Shown here: positions 35,546 through 43,804 of the stretch, in pieces
How the letters are laid out: each line of letters begins with the position of its first letter
Position numbering within the stretch: the stretch's first letter is position 1
NCBI GenBank assembly: GCA_963824195.1
Contig: CAWGOJ010000018.1
Coordinates: 203,552-267,551, forward strand
Direction: 5' to 3'
Source: Bog-473 sp963824195
GTDB lineage: Bacteria > Actinomycetota > Acidimicrobiia > Acidimicrobiales > RAAP-2
Length of the DNA: 64,000 nucleotides
The notes under the pieces: generated by a model
Told to the model about the DNA's origin: nothing
What the model saw: the letters and a program-made list of their open reading frames with translations, nothing else
Databases searched by the model: none
Translations under genes and position numbers: made by a program

Positions 35546-36916
35546 ATGGGGTGCACAGCGCTCGAGGTAGTGGAACACGTTTGCAGTGGTGACCGAACGA
35601 ATCCACTCCTGCTGAAGCAGCGACCCAGGCGCATTCGAAATATATTCGCGAGCATTGCAAGCGTCGTTGTCGTGCTCGGGGCCTTGCTCGTTTCAGGTTC
35701 GACACAGGCCGGAGCGTCGAGCCCCGCCGACCAGGGCGTGACGTCGACCACCATCAGGATCGGCATATCGGTCATTAATTTCGCTGCGTTGCAAGCCGTC
35801 GGCGTCACGCTCAACGATGGCAACTATCAAGACGCCGTCAAGGCACTGACGGCCGAGATGAACGCCCATGGAGGGGTTGACGGCCGAAAGGTCATCCCCT
35901 ACTTCGCTGAAGCGAACCCGGCCGTACCTTCATCGACCACTTCATCGTGCTCGGAGCTCACCGAAGACGACAAGGTCTTCATCGTCCTGTTCCCGGTCTA
36001 TCCGGATTGCTATCAGCAGACCCACGATACGCCCGTCTTAGGAGGAGTGTTACCGGGCGCATTGCCGGCGAGCGCTGCTCCTGACTTCAGTCTCACGCCG
36101 CCGGATGCCGCCTATGACCCTGTGCAGCTGGCCGCGTTCGACAACCGGGGGGCGTTCAAGGGCAAAAAAGTAGGCATCTTCTATGGTCCAGATGACACAT
36201 CCGAAGCGAAAGTCGTCCAGTCGGACCTCAAGAAATTGCACGTTGACGTCGTATTGTCCGCCGAGGACGGCGTGACGGCGACGGATACCGTGGCGGTCGA
36301 CCAGGACGCTCAGAGCATTGCCCTTCGGTTCCAGGACGCCGGTGTGAACGAGGTGGTCGGGGTCGGTGGCACTGGTGCGGCGGTCTGGCCACGGGCGCTT
36401 CAGGACAATCAGAGCAGGTACAAGCCCCCCTGGATCGCCACGAACGAGACGGCACTCGCGTCCTACATAGCATCCGCTAAAGGGGGGAATTCTTACCTGG
36501 ACAATGTGATGGCTGCGACCGCGACGCCGTCCGCCCCCCAGGTGTGGATGGACCCGGCGATGCAAAAGTGCGCGGCCATCGTACGCAAGGCGTACCCATC
36601 AGATGCCATTGCCGCGCCCGTCAATCCGAACAGTCCTCAGGCTGCGTCAAGTGGTTCGGACACGACCTATGCCGCGGTGGAGGCGGCCTGTGTGTACCTG
36701 GCGCTCTTTGGCAAGATCGCCGATGCCGCCGGGAAGAATCTGACGGTGGCGAGCTTCACCAAGGCGGGCTATCAGCTCAGAGATGTCACCCTTCCCGGTA
36801 GTGGTGGACCTGTCTCGTTCGGACCCGATCAGGCCTACGCCATAGGGAAGGCGAACGTCGTTGTCTATGACCCTCGGTCCGGCGCGTTGGTGCCTGCTCC
36901 AGCATCTCGGAGGTGA
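35546..36916 (+). CDS. Orphan ABC-type branched-chain-amino-acid-like substrate-binding protein
   Basis: This 456-residue protein starts at the ATG at 35546. A hydrophobic export segment (IASVVVVLGALLVSGSTQA) lies near residues 37-55, with probable cleavage around AGASS. The type I periplasmic-binding fold follows: TIRIGISVINFAALQAVGV, then DAVKALTAEMNAHGGVDGRK, which is the LivJ-like motif preceding the hinge. The second lobe contains KKVGIFYGPDDTSEAKVV. No permease or ATPase gene is present in the window, so it is an orphan component. It forms the sole substantial gene of the repeat E-F module. Confidence 0.82.
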   Translation: MGCTALEVVEHVCSGDRTNPLLLKQRPRRIRNIFASIASVVVVLGALLVSGSTQAGASSPADQGVTSTTIRIGISVINFAALQAVGVTLNDGNYQDAVKALTAEMNAHGGVDGRKVIPYFAEANPAVPSSTTSSCSELTEDDKVFIVLFPVYPDCYQQTHDTPVLGGVLPGALPASAAPDFSLTPPDAAYDPVQLAAFDNRGAFKGKKVGIFYGPDDTSEAKVVQSDLKKLHVDVVLSAEDGVTATDTVAVDQDAQSIALRFQDAGVNEVVGVGGTGAAVWPRALQDNQSRYKPPWIATNETALASYIASAKGGNSYLDNVMAATATPSAPQVWMDPAMQKCAAIVRKAYPSDAIAAPVNPNSPQAASSGSDTTYAAVEAACVYLALFGKIADAAGKNLTVASFTKAGYQLRDVTLPGSGGPVSFGPDQAYAIGKANVVVYDPRSGALVPAPASRR

Positions 36917-37019
36917 AAGCAGACAGACCTGCGTGCGTGTCCTCGCTACGCGGTCGCCAAAATGAACACGCATCCAAGCGACCTAGTCGGAGATTGTCCG
37001 ACGGCCTCACCACGAGCGA

Positions 37020-37206
37020 GGTTGAAAAACTGCCCCTGACCTGGTACGTTGGAGCGGAAGACGGGATTCGAACCCGCGACCCTCACCTTGGCAAGGTGGT
37101 GTTTTCCGTCTGCTGGGTCGGCTCCAGTCCCCCGCCGGGCGGTCCCGTCCACCCTGTTTCCACCCCGTCCACCGAGTCCGCCCCTGTAGTAGAGCGGTCT
37201 GCTAGC
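37020..37206 (-). repeat. tRNA-Gly-half dispersed repeat, copy F (full)
   Basis: Full-length copy with the flank GTTGAAAAACTGCC, TCCA at 37050 and an intact anticodon loop. The acceptor-complement GGGGTGGAA is able to pair fully with TTCCGCTCC, counting wobbles. The palindrome has one mismatch (GTAGTAGAGCGGTCTGCTAG). Confidence 0.88.
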
Positions 37207-37236
37207 GGTGCCGGCGGATTTCACATCGCCAGTCAG

Positions 37237-39174
37237 TCATACGAAGATGTAATCGTTGCCGTCCACATGGCGGGTCCATTCCCAGTAGAGGTCGAGGGGC
37301 CAGGGGGACAACGTGAAGACCTTGCCTGTGGGGTTCTTATAGTGGCTGTGTTTGATTGAGGGGTGTGACCACACCATCTGGCCGATCTCCGCCTGGTAAC
37401 GCTCCGCGTAACGAGCATGGGCCTCCGTCGTAACCTCGCACGTCCGCGCCCCCAAGGTCAGGGTGTCACGAATCGCCTCCATGGCGTAGTGGACCTGGAA
37501 CTCGGAGTGATAGAAGAGGCTGGCCCCAGCGGCGAGGTTCGTCCCCGGACCGTAGACGCAGAACAGGTTTGGGAAATTCGCAATGGTGATACCGAGGTAG
37601 GCGGTCGGCTCGTCGCCCCATTGGTCACGCAGGGAAACCCCACGGCGACCGGTCACGTCCATCGAGGCGAGGAAGTCATTGTGCCGGAATCCGGTCGCGA
37701 AGCAGATGATGTCGGCGGGAGTATGTGTGCCGTCAACGGTCACAACACCGTCGGGCACGACGGTCGCGATCGGGGTGCGGACTAGCTCGACGTTCGGACG
37801 CTGCAAGCACCGCAGCCATGACCCGTCATCCTGCAAGACACGTTTACCCAGGGCCGGATAGTCGGGCACAACCTTCGCCGCAAGGTCGGGCCGTTCGGCG
37901 ATTATCGACTTCATCCAGGCGAGAAGTGCATCCGCCCGGGTGGCGTTCACGATGTTGACCGACCGGCCCGTGTGATCCTCGTACCCGGGTTCGACCCGAT
38001 ACGGGTCCATGCCGGCAGCAATGCCCCCGAAGGTCATGATGAACCTGTACCACCGCCCATAGAACGGGAGGTGCCGCAACGCCCACCTGTCTCCCGCCGG
38101 TACCGCCGCGTGGTACAGCGGATTCGGGATGATCCACTGAGCAGTGCGTTGGAAGATCGTGAGCAGCTCGACGTCGCCAGCAATGGCCGGACCGATCTGG
38201 AACCCGCTCGCACCGGCACCGACTAAGGCGAACCGTTTGCCGATCAGCTCGAGACCGTGGGGCCACCGAGCCGAGTGAAACGACGGTCCGCGGAACGTAT
38301 CAATCCCCGGTATGTCAGGGAGTTTTGGGATATTCAGGGACCCGACGGCGCTCACGACAAACCGGGCATCAATGACCTTCTCTGTCCCATTGGGTCCGCT
38401 GACGTGAACACTCCACCGAGCATGCTCGTCATCCCATCGCAGCTTGGTGACGGCAGTGTCGAACTGGCAGTGCGGCCGCAGATCGTATTTCTCGACAATG
38501 GCAGTGAAATACTCCAACAGTTCGGGCTGCTGGCAATAGAACTCGCTCCAGTGATCGGTTGGCTCGAAGGAGTAGCAGTACTGGTGACTGCCAATATCGA
38601 CTCGCGCTCCCGGGTAGCGGTTCTCCCACCACGTACCGCCGGGACCTGGGTTCTTCTCGATGATGACGAACGGCAGGCCTGCCTGCTTGAGGCGGATACC
38701 AGCAAGAATCCCGGCCATACCGCAGCCGATGACGACGACCGGAGACGCCGCCTTGACGTCTTCTGGGATTTCGTCGCCCCAGGCGACAGCGCCCGTATCA
38801 GCGCCATCGAACTGCAGGTCGTCAAAGAAGAGACCCGCAAGGCGACCCTCCACCGCCCGGCAGCCAAGAAAGGACATCATCTCCTGCAACAGCTCACGCG
38901 GCAGCTCCTTCGGCAGGCAGCCGCCGTCGCGGTACACGCGGATCGCGGGCAGAGCCAGGCGACGAACCTGCGCTCGTTCATCGGGTGGGATGCCGCTCTG
39001 TATATCCAGAGAGATTGCGACCCGGGGACGAATATCGCCACGGATCCACGCAGGATCGCCCGTCATGTGCACCAGGGAGCACAAGAGCGCAGGAACACTC
39101 ACGTCCTCAAGCGCCGCCGCGATCACCTGGTCGTCATCGGTAAACGGCTCAGCTGCGTGGGGGTTTCGAGTCAT
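37237..39174 (-). CDS. Flavin-containing (Baeyer-Villiger-type) monooxygenase
   Basis: The ATG at 39174 (MTRNPHAAEPFTDDDQVIAA) follows GGGGGCAGGA and gives 645 residues. An N-terminal helical extension of about 140 residues precedes the FAD motif VVVIGCGMAGILAGIRLKQA. The Baeyer-Villiger fingerprint FxGxxxHxxxWP is present as FRGPSFHSARWP near residue 300. The NADPH motif FALVGAGASGFQIGPAIAG follows directly. GPGGTWWENRYPGARVDIGS is a further signature. Such enzymes insert oxygen beside ketones using NADPH and O2. The divergent SDR at 39353 is a plausible partner that makes the ketone from an alcohol. Confidence 0.92.
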   Translation of the reverse strand: MTRNPHAAEPFTDDDQVIAAALEDVSVPALLCSLVHMTGDPAWIRGDIRPRVAISLDIQSGIPPDERAQVRRLALPAIRVYRDGGCLPKELPRELLQEMMSFLGCRAVEGRLAGLFFDDLQFDGADTGAVAWGDEIPEDVKAASPVVVIGCGMAGILAGIRLKQAGLPFVIIEKNPGPGGTWWENRYPGARVDIGSHQYCYSFEPTDHWSEFYCQQPELLEYFTAIVEKYDLRPHCQFDTAVTKLRWDDEHARWSVHVSGPNGTEKVIDARFVVSAVGSLNIPKLPDIPGIDTFRGPSFHSARWPHGLELIGKRFALVGAGASGFQIGPAIAGDVELLTIFQRTAQWIIPNPLYHAAVPAGDRWALRHLPFYGRWYRFIMTFGGIAAGMDPYRVEPGYEDHTGRSVNIVNATRADALLAWMKSIIAERPDLAAKVVPDYPALGKRVLQDDGSWLRCLQRPNVELVRTPIATVVPDGVVTVDGTHTPADIICFATGFRHNDFLASMDVTGRRGVSLRDQWGDEPTAYLGITIANFPNLFCVYGPGTNLAAGASLFYHSEFQVHYAMEAIRDTLTLGARTCEVTTEAHARYAERYQAEIGQMVWSHPSIKHSHYKNPTGKVFTLSPWPLDLYWEWTRHVDGNDYIFV

Positions 39175-39310
39175 TCCTGCCCCCTTGTGGCCGAAGCTGC
39201 CAGCAGCGTCCAGCGGACCGCGGCGGAAGCGTTCCACGTTCCTCGGACCAGGGATCTGACTAACTCGCGGGGCCGGAGACGAGGAGTCGCGGCCGGTCGG
39301 GACACGCCCC

Positions 39311-39352
39311 TAAATATATGGTCTGGGAGAGTCAACATGGAGGAAGGATCGT
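39311..39352 (+). promoter_or_regulatory. Probable promoter and ribosome-binding site of the SDR gene
   Basis: TAAATATATG at 39311-39320 is strikingly AT-rich for this genome and could be a -10 element. GGAGGAAGG at 39339-39347 is an excellent ribosome-binding site ending 5 nt before the ATG at 39353. The 178-bp divergent spacer also must hold the monooxygenase promoter. Confidence 0.35.
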
Positions 39353-40285
39353 ATGGACAGTTTGAAGTTCGACGGTCGAGTGGCGATTGTCACCGGGGCT
39401 GGGCGGGGAATCGGCTTTGAGCATGCTCGGCTACTGGCGTCGCGTGGCGCGCACGTAGTTGTCAATGACCTGGGAGTCGGAATCGACGGAAGCGGTGGAG
39501 ATGTCGGACCAGCCCGACACGCTGCCGAAGCTATATGCGCCGCCGGTGGGTCGGTTGTGGCTGACGCCTCTGACATCTCGACCGCGGAGGGAACCACGCG
39601 GCTGGTCGAGGTAGCTCTCGAGGCGTTTGGTCGGCTGGACGTGCTGATCAACAATGCAGGCATCTACAACACGGATGAGTTCCCCGATGTCGAACTTTCC
39701 GACCTTCGGCGGCACCTCGATGTGCACGTTATCGGCAGCTTCTTGACGGTCCAGGCCTGCTGGCCCCATATGGTGGCCAACGGTTATGGGCGAATCGTGC
39801 TCACCACTTCCACTGGAGCTCTGGGGATGCGCAGTCTCACGGCCTACGGAACCGCGAAGGCGGCGGTCATCGGACTAACCCGGGCTCTCTCAGCAGTCTC
39901 TGCTGGCCACAGCAGCGACATCAAAGTAAACGCACTGGCACCCATGGCGAACACGCGCATGATGTCAGCCCGGGACCTGGGCGGTGCCGACCCGGATCCC
40001 GAACCGGAACGTCACCCGGCGCTTGTCGCCCCGATGGCGGCGGTCTTGGCGCACGAATCCTGCCCGGTCCAAGGCGAGGTCCTCATGGCGGGAATGCGAC
40101 GCTACAGCCGCCTGTTCCTAGCCGAGACCGACGGCTACGTACATGATGGTCTGGACGTGAGCCCGGAATTGCTGGCCGAGCAGTGGGACACCATCTGTGA
40201 TCCATTTGATCACGAGACACTCGAGAGCACTGAGAGCTGGAGTGCCCGCAACCTTCGAGCGATCGAGGCCAATCCGATCATCTGA
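39353..40285 (+). CDS. Short-chain dehydrogenase/reductase
   Basis: This 310-residue protein has the classical SDR signature: VAIVTGAGRGIGFEHARLLA at residues 10-29, LDVLINNAGIYNTDEF, the catalytic Ser in LTTSTGALGM, and the catalytic YxxxK as TAYGTAKAAVIG near residue 163. The extra C-terminal 60 residues (LFLAETDGYVHDGLDVSPEL) are like those of the multifunctional-type 17-beta-hydroxysteroid/hydroxyacyl-CoA dehydrogenase subgroup. Divergent from the Baeyer-Villiger monooxygenase. A joint alcohol-ketone-ester degradation route is plausible but inferred. Confidence 0.9.
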   Translation: MDSLKFDGRVAIVTGAGRGIGFEHARLLASRGAHVVVNDLGVGIDGSGGDVGPARHAAEAICAAGGSVVADASDISTAEGTTRLVEVALEAFGRLDVLINNAGIYNTDEFPDVELSDLRRHLDVHVIGSFLTVQACWPHMVANGYGRIVLTTSTGALGMRSLTAYGTAKAAVIGLTRALSAVSAGHSSDIKVNALAPMANTRMMSARDLGGADPDPEPERHPALVAPMAAVLAHESCPVQGEVLMAGMRRYSRLFLAETDGYVHDGLDVSPELLAEQWDTICDPFDHETLESTESWSARNLRAIEANPII

Positions 40286-40329
40286 GACAGACCCGGACCT
40301 CGCTGTAACCGGTCACAGTCAACCGCACA

Positions 40330-40371
40330 TGGAGCGGAAGACGGGGTTCTAACCCGCGACCCTCACCTGGG
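40330..40371 (-). repeat. tRNA-Gly-half dispersed repeat, copy G (truncated)
   Basis: A 42-bp copy holding the acceptor strand and T arm, with changes in the T loop (GGTTCTAACCC), then breaking off inside the anticodon arm (CACCTGGGCTT). The direct repeats and palindrome are absent. It begins 45 bp after the SDR stop. Confidence 0.75.
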
Positions 40372-40482
40372 CTTATCCGACCTCCTGAAGGCGAAGCAGG
40401 ATCGCGACGGAATGCAGCGAATTCCGATTCTGTGGGAAATTCATGGGATCCCTCGGCCAAACACTTCGAATTAGGAGGCCTG

Positions 40483-41097
40483 ATGCGCAGCGACATACGT
40501 GAAGGCGGGATGTTCCCCGACTATCAACTGGCCGATCAGGCCGGCAAGCGGCGATCTCTGTCAGAACTCCAAGGGGGCAATGCGATGGTGCTCCATCTGT
40601 CCCGGGGCGGCTTCGATCCGAAAGAACATCGGTTTCTTCGGCACCTGGTCGACGCGTATCCCGACTTTCGAAACGCATACACGCGACTGGTTCTCATCTC
40701 GACCGACAATCAGCTGAACATCAATGAGTTCCGCGATGCTCTCGGCGCCACGTGGCCGTTTCTGTCGGACCCGGATCGAATGATTCAGAAGGATCTCGAC
40801 ATCAAAGAGTTCACGGACGAGCCACACGATCCGATGATCCCCCACACGTTCGTTCTCGAACCGGGACTCAAGATCTTCAAGGTTTATAACGGCTACTGGT
40901 ACTGGGGCCGCCCCACGATGACAGAGCTGCATATCGATCTGCGGGCAGTCCTTAAGAAGATTCGACCGGACTTCGACCTTGGGACCCCCGGATTGAAGGA
41001 GGCCTGGGAACGAGGAGATCGTGATCAGTTCCTCGTCGACACACTGGAGGAGCCGATCCGATACACCGAGGGCAGGAGCATCGGCATCAAACGCTGA
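40483..41097 (+). CDS. Peroxiredoxin-like (redoxin domain) protein lacking cysteine
   Basis: The ATG at 40483 follows AGGAGG and gives 204 residues starting MRSDIREGGMFPDYQLADQA. The thioredoxin-fold layout is intact, including WPFLSDPDRMIQKDLDIKEF and HDPMIPHTFVLEPGLKIFKV. The peroxidatic position, NYCPKDH in the paralogue at 23.6-23.9 kb, reads GFDPKEH here, and no Cys occurs anywhere in the protein. Peroxidase chemistry is therefore excluded unless another mechanism is used. The gene is the only occupant of the 0.8-kb interval between repeats G and H. Confidence 0.85.
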   Translation: MRSDIREGGMFPDYQLADQAGKRRSLSELQGGNAMVLHLSRGGFDPKEHRFLRHLVDAYPDFRNAYTRLVLISTDNQLNINEFRDALGATWPFLSDPDRMIQKDLDIKEFTDEPHDPMIPHTFVLEPGLKIFKVYNGYWYWGRPTMTELHIDLRAVLKKIRPDFDLGTPGLKEAWERGDRDQFLVDTLEEPIRYTEGRSIGIKR

Positions 41098-41130
41098 CTC
41101 TCTGGGCGCGGTCGCGTGTCTGGAGTCAGA

Positions 41131-41309
41131 CACCGCACCTGACCAGCCATTTTGGAGCGGAAGACGGGATTCGAACCCGCGACCCTCACCTTGGCAAGGT
41201 GATGGTTTTGGTCCATCTGGTCCCGGCCAGTCCTCTGGAGTGCGGGTCCGTCCACCCAGTTTCCACTCCGTCCACCGAGTCCGTCCCCGTAGTAGAGCGG
41301 TCTACTACA
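41131..41309 (-). repeat. tRNA-Gly-half dispersed repeat, copy H (full)
   Basis: The best-preserved copy: TCCA at 41153, a perfect anticodon arm and T arm, acceptor-complement GGAGTGGAA, two direct repeats CCGTCCACC(C/G)AGT, and a perfect palindrome GTAGTAGA-GCGG-TCTACTAC at 41289-41308. It immediately precedes the AbiE-like remnant and the glycogen cluster. Confidence 0.9.
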
Positions 41310-41348
41310 GGTCCCCGCGCCGGCAACCTCACTCGGCCAGGATGCGAT

Positions 41349-41600
41349 ATGGCTCATCAAGTTCTTGCATCCGGACGTATCCAGCTTCCCTTGCACGTCC
41401 GCTGGAGCGACCCTCCCAAGACGTACGACCTCGATGATCGCCGGGATCGCGCTCTGGTGTACGAGCAAATCCTGCGGGAGGGCACCGCCGAAGACGTCCT
41501 ATGCTTCATCGACGTTGACGAACTTATCGACCTTTGGGACGACCTCGTCTTGCCGCGATTTGTTCGTCGCGCCTGGGCTGAATGGTTCCTGTGCACACAC
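41349..41600 (+). pseudogene. AbiE-associated antitoxin-like small protein, fused to degenerate sequence
   Basis: From the ATG at 41349 the product reads MAHQVLASGRIQLPLHVRWS, then YDLDDRRDRALVYEQILREG and DVDELIDLWDDLVLPRFVRR AWAEW. I recall this pattern from small proteins encoded directly before AbiEii-type nucleotidyltransferase toxins in actinobacteria. After residue 80 it does not end but reads through degenerate sequence to 41891. The first part looks intact and may still be expressed. The AbiE link rests on memory of gene neighbourhoods and on the toxin scrap that follows. Confidence 0.5.
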
Positions 41601-41613
41601 ATATGGAAATTGC

Positions 41614-41730
41614 GTGCTAACACCTCTTCAACGCCAAATCGCGCCGGTAGTTGGCGGCTTACCAGAGGCTCACAGTTCGCTCTAGCCGGTGTTGCGGCAC
41701 TGATCGCCCGTTTGCCACCGGGTTCTCGCT
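41614..41730 (+). pseudogene. AbiEii-like toxin remnant (N-terminus, frameshifted)
   Basis: A GTG at 41614 opens VLTPLQRQIAPVVGGLPEA, which resembles the start of AbiEii/AbiGii nucleotidyltransferase toxins. The next expected block, FALAGVAALIAR, is found directly after but in another frame (from about 41669). The DxD catalytic segment that should follow is missing. The toxin has lost more than 80 percent of its length where the glucan cluster begins. Confidence 0.5.
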
Positions 41731-41890
41731 CAGAGAGCTCGCCTCTATCGGCCTTCTCCGTCCAGTTGGCTCGCACACGGCATGCGGGGGGTGCGGGATC
41801 GCTGGCCAGGTTGTGGCGTCCGGCTCATGCGGTGACCCCTTGGACGCGACGCGTGACCCCGTCTAGGAGCTCGGCGTTCTACGTTCGGTA

Positions 41891-43804
41891 ATGCAGCCCG
41901 CAGTTGTTCCGCTCGCACCAAGTGACCCCATTCCCTCGGCGGCACGCATCCGTCTCGCAGCGCAAGGACGCCACGACAGCTCCGGCATCCGGGTTGCCGC
42001 CCCGTCTCAACACGAGTCGCCCAGACGGTTGACCGAGGCCGAGGTCTCCGCTGACTACGGTGGAGCCGTGGTTCGGCCCGTCGCCCCAGAAGCTGCCGCG
42101 ATCGCGTATTTCTCCATGGAGATCGCCCTCGACGACGCGATCCCCACCTACAGCGGGGGCCTCGGCGTTCTCGCCGGCGATCATGTGCGCGCCGCGGCGG
42201 ACCTCGGACTGCCCCTGGTGGGGGTCACACTCGTCTACCACGAGGGCTTCTTCCGCCAGTCGCTCACCGACAACGGGGCCCAGGTGGAGCACCCCGAGCA
42301 CTGGTCGCCCGAGGAGCTGCTCGAGCCGCTCGATGCGAAGGTCACCCTCAATCTCCGCAATCGAGCCGTGACGGTCGGGGCTTGGCGCCACCTGGTCACC
42401 GGGGTGCGCGGCGACCAGGTGGCGATCTACTTCCTCGACACGCGCCTGCCCGAGAACCACCCGGCGGACCAGGCCATCACCGACAGCCTCTACGCTGGGG
42501 ACCGCCTCCTGCGGCTCTCGCAGGAGGCGGTCCTCGGGCTGGGCGGCGTCGCCATGCTCTGCGCCCTCGGCCACGACCCGTCCACCTTTCACATGAACGA
42601 GGGCCACGCCGCGCTGGTGCCCGTCGGGTTGTTGGCGCAGTCCGTGGGGGGGCCGGTGGGTGAGGCGACAGAGGCCGATCTCACATCGGTGCGTGCCCGC
42701 TGCGTGTTCACCACCCATACGCCGGTGCCGGCCGGCCATGACCGGTTCAAGAGCTCGGTGGTCTCCGAGGTGCTCGGTGCCGGGCTCGCCGGCGACCTCA
42801 GGCGCCTGGGTTGTCTCGAGCGGGGCCAGCTGAACATGACGAAGCTCGGCATGTTCTTCTCCCATTTCGTCAACGGCGTCGCGCAACGTCATGCGGCCGT
42901 CTCCCAGGCCATGTTCTCCCACTACAAGGTGCACGCCGTGACCAACGGCGTGCACGCAGGCACGTGGGCGGCACCGAGCTCGCAGCAGCTCTTCGACCGC
43001 CACGCGCCGTGCTGGCGCGCCGACAACGCGTTGCTGCGCTACTTGTCGACAGCCCCCGTGGCGGAGGTCCGTGCCGCCCACGACGCCGCGAAGCAGGCAT
43101 TGCTCCATGAGGTCGCCCGTCGGACAGGACGCGTGCTCGACCATGACGTCTTGACGATCGGGGTGGCCCGGCGTGCTGCGGCGTACAAGCGCAACGACCT
43201 CCTCCTGTCCGACCCCGACCGGCTGCGCCGGCTCGTGGACGACATCGGACCCTTGCAGATCGTCTACAGCGGCAAGTCGCACCCGATGGACGAAGCAGGG
43301 AAGGAGATCATTGAGCGGATCGGAGCGGAGGCGCGCGCGCTCGGCGATGACATCCCTGTGGTGTACCTCGCGAACTACGACCTCGCGCTCGGCGCGTTGC
43401 TGTGTAGTGGCGTCGACCTCTGGCTGAACACGCCGGTGGCACCGAACGAGGCGTCGGGCACGAGCGGCATGAAAGCGGCGCTCAACGGCGTGCCGAGCCT
43501 GAGCGTGCTCGACGGCTGGTGGCTCGAGGGGCACATCGAGGGTGTCACGGGGTGGGCCATCGGCGGTGACCCGGGCCTCGCGGTGGCGGAAGGGCTCGAC
43601 CGAGCGGCCGGTGCGGCCGACGCGGCGGAGATGTACCGCATGCTGGAGGAGGTGGTCGCGCCGCTGTACTACCGCGACCGCGACGGGTTCACCGCCGTGG
43701 GACGGGGGGCCATGGCCCTGAACGGGTCGTTCTTCACGACCGAGCGAATGGTCTCGCAGTACGCCGAATCGGCGTACGGCTCTCGCCGTGCTTGTCCGGC
43801 CTGA
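41891..43804 (+). CDS. glgP: Alpha-glucan phosphorylase
   Basis: A GT35 enzyme releasing glucose-1-phosphate from alpha-1,4-glucans with PLP. The 637-residue frame belongs to the short phosphorylase form. Recognisable blocks are IAYFSMEIALDDAIPTYSGG near residue 72, MNEGHAALVPVGLL, TTHTPVPAGHDRF, and the PLP-lysine segment EASGTSGMKAALNGVPSLS near residue 520. The first 55 residues are not family-like; a GTG at 42067 would start just before the conserved part. Its end overlaps glgE by 17 nt. First gene of a tight plus-strand operon. Confidence 0.92.
   Translation: MQPAVVPLAPSDPIPSAARIRLAAQGRHDSSGIRVAAPSQHESPRRLTEAEVSADYGGAVVRPVAPEAAAIAYFSMEIALDDAIPTYSGGLGVLAGDHVRAAADLGLPLVGVTLVYHEGFFRQSLTDNGAQVEHPEHWSPEELLEPLDAKVTLNLRNRAVTVGAWRHLVTGVRGDQVAIYFLDTRLPENHPADQAITDSLYAGDRLLRLSQEAVLGLGGVAMLCALGHDPSTFHMNEGHAALVPVGLLAQSVGGPVGEATEADLTSVRARCVFTTHTPVPAGHDRFKSSVVSEVLGAGLAGDLRRLGCLERGQLNMTKLGMFFSHFVNGVAQRHAAVSQAMFSHYKVHAVTNGVHAGTWAAPSSQQLFDRHAPCWRADNALLRYLSTAPVAEVRAAHDAAKQALLHEVARRTGRVLDHDVLTIGVARRAAAYKRNDLLLSDPDRLRRLVDDIGPLQIVYSGKSHPMDEAGKEIIERIGAEARALGDDIPVVYLANYDLALGALLCSGVDLWLNTPVAPNEASGTSGMKAALNGVPSLSVLDGWWLEGHIEGVTGWAIGGDPGLAVAEGLDRAAGAADAAEMYRMLEEVVAPLYYRDRDGFTAVGRGAMALNGSFFTTERMVSQYAESAYGSRRACPA

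Noticed and set aside
38257..39420. 387-codon plus-strand ORF opposite the monooxygenase
   Set aside because: The minus-strand frame has full Baeyer-Villiger monooxygenase signatures; the plus frame has none and runs over the promoter region of the SDR.
41131..41309. Intact tRNA-Gly gene
   Set aside because: The anticodon and T arms fold well, but no D-arm and no 5' acceptor strand GCGGAAG is found in the expected place. Other copies have broken anticodon stems or loops.
32516..41309. Chromosomal integron with attC sites
   Set aside because: No GTTRRRY/RYYYAAC core sites and no integron integrase are visible. Modules are larger than typical cassettes and contain genes on both strands.
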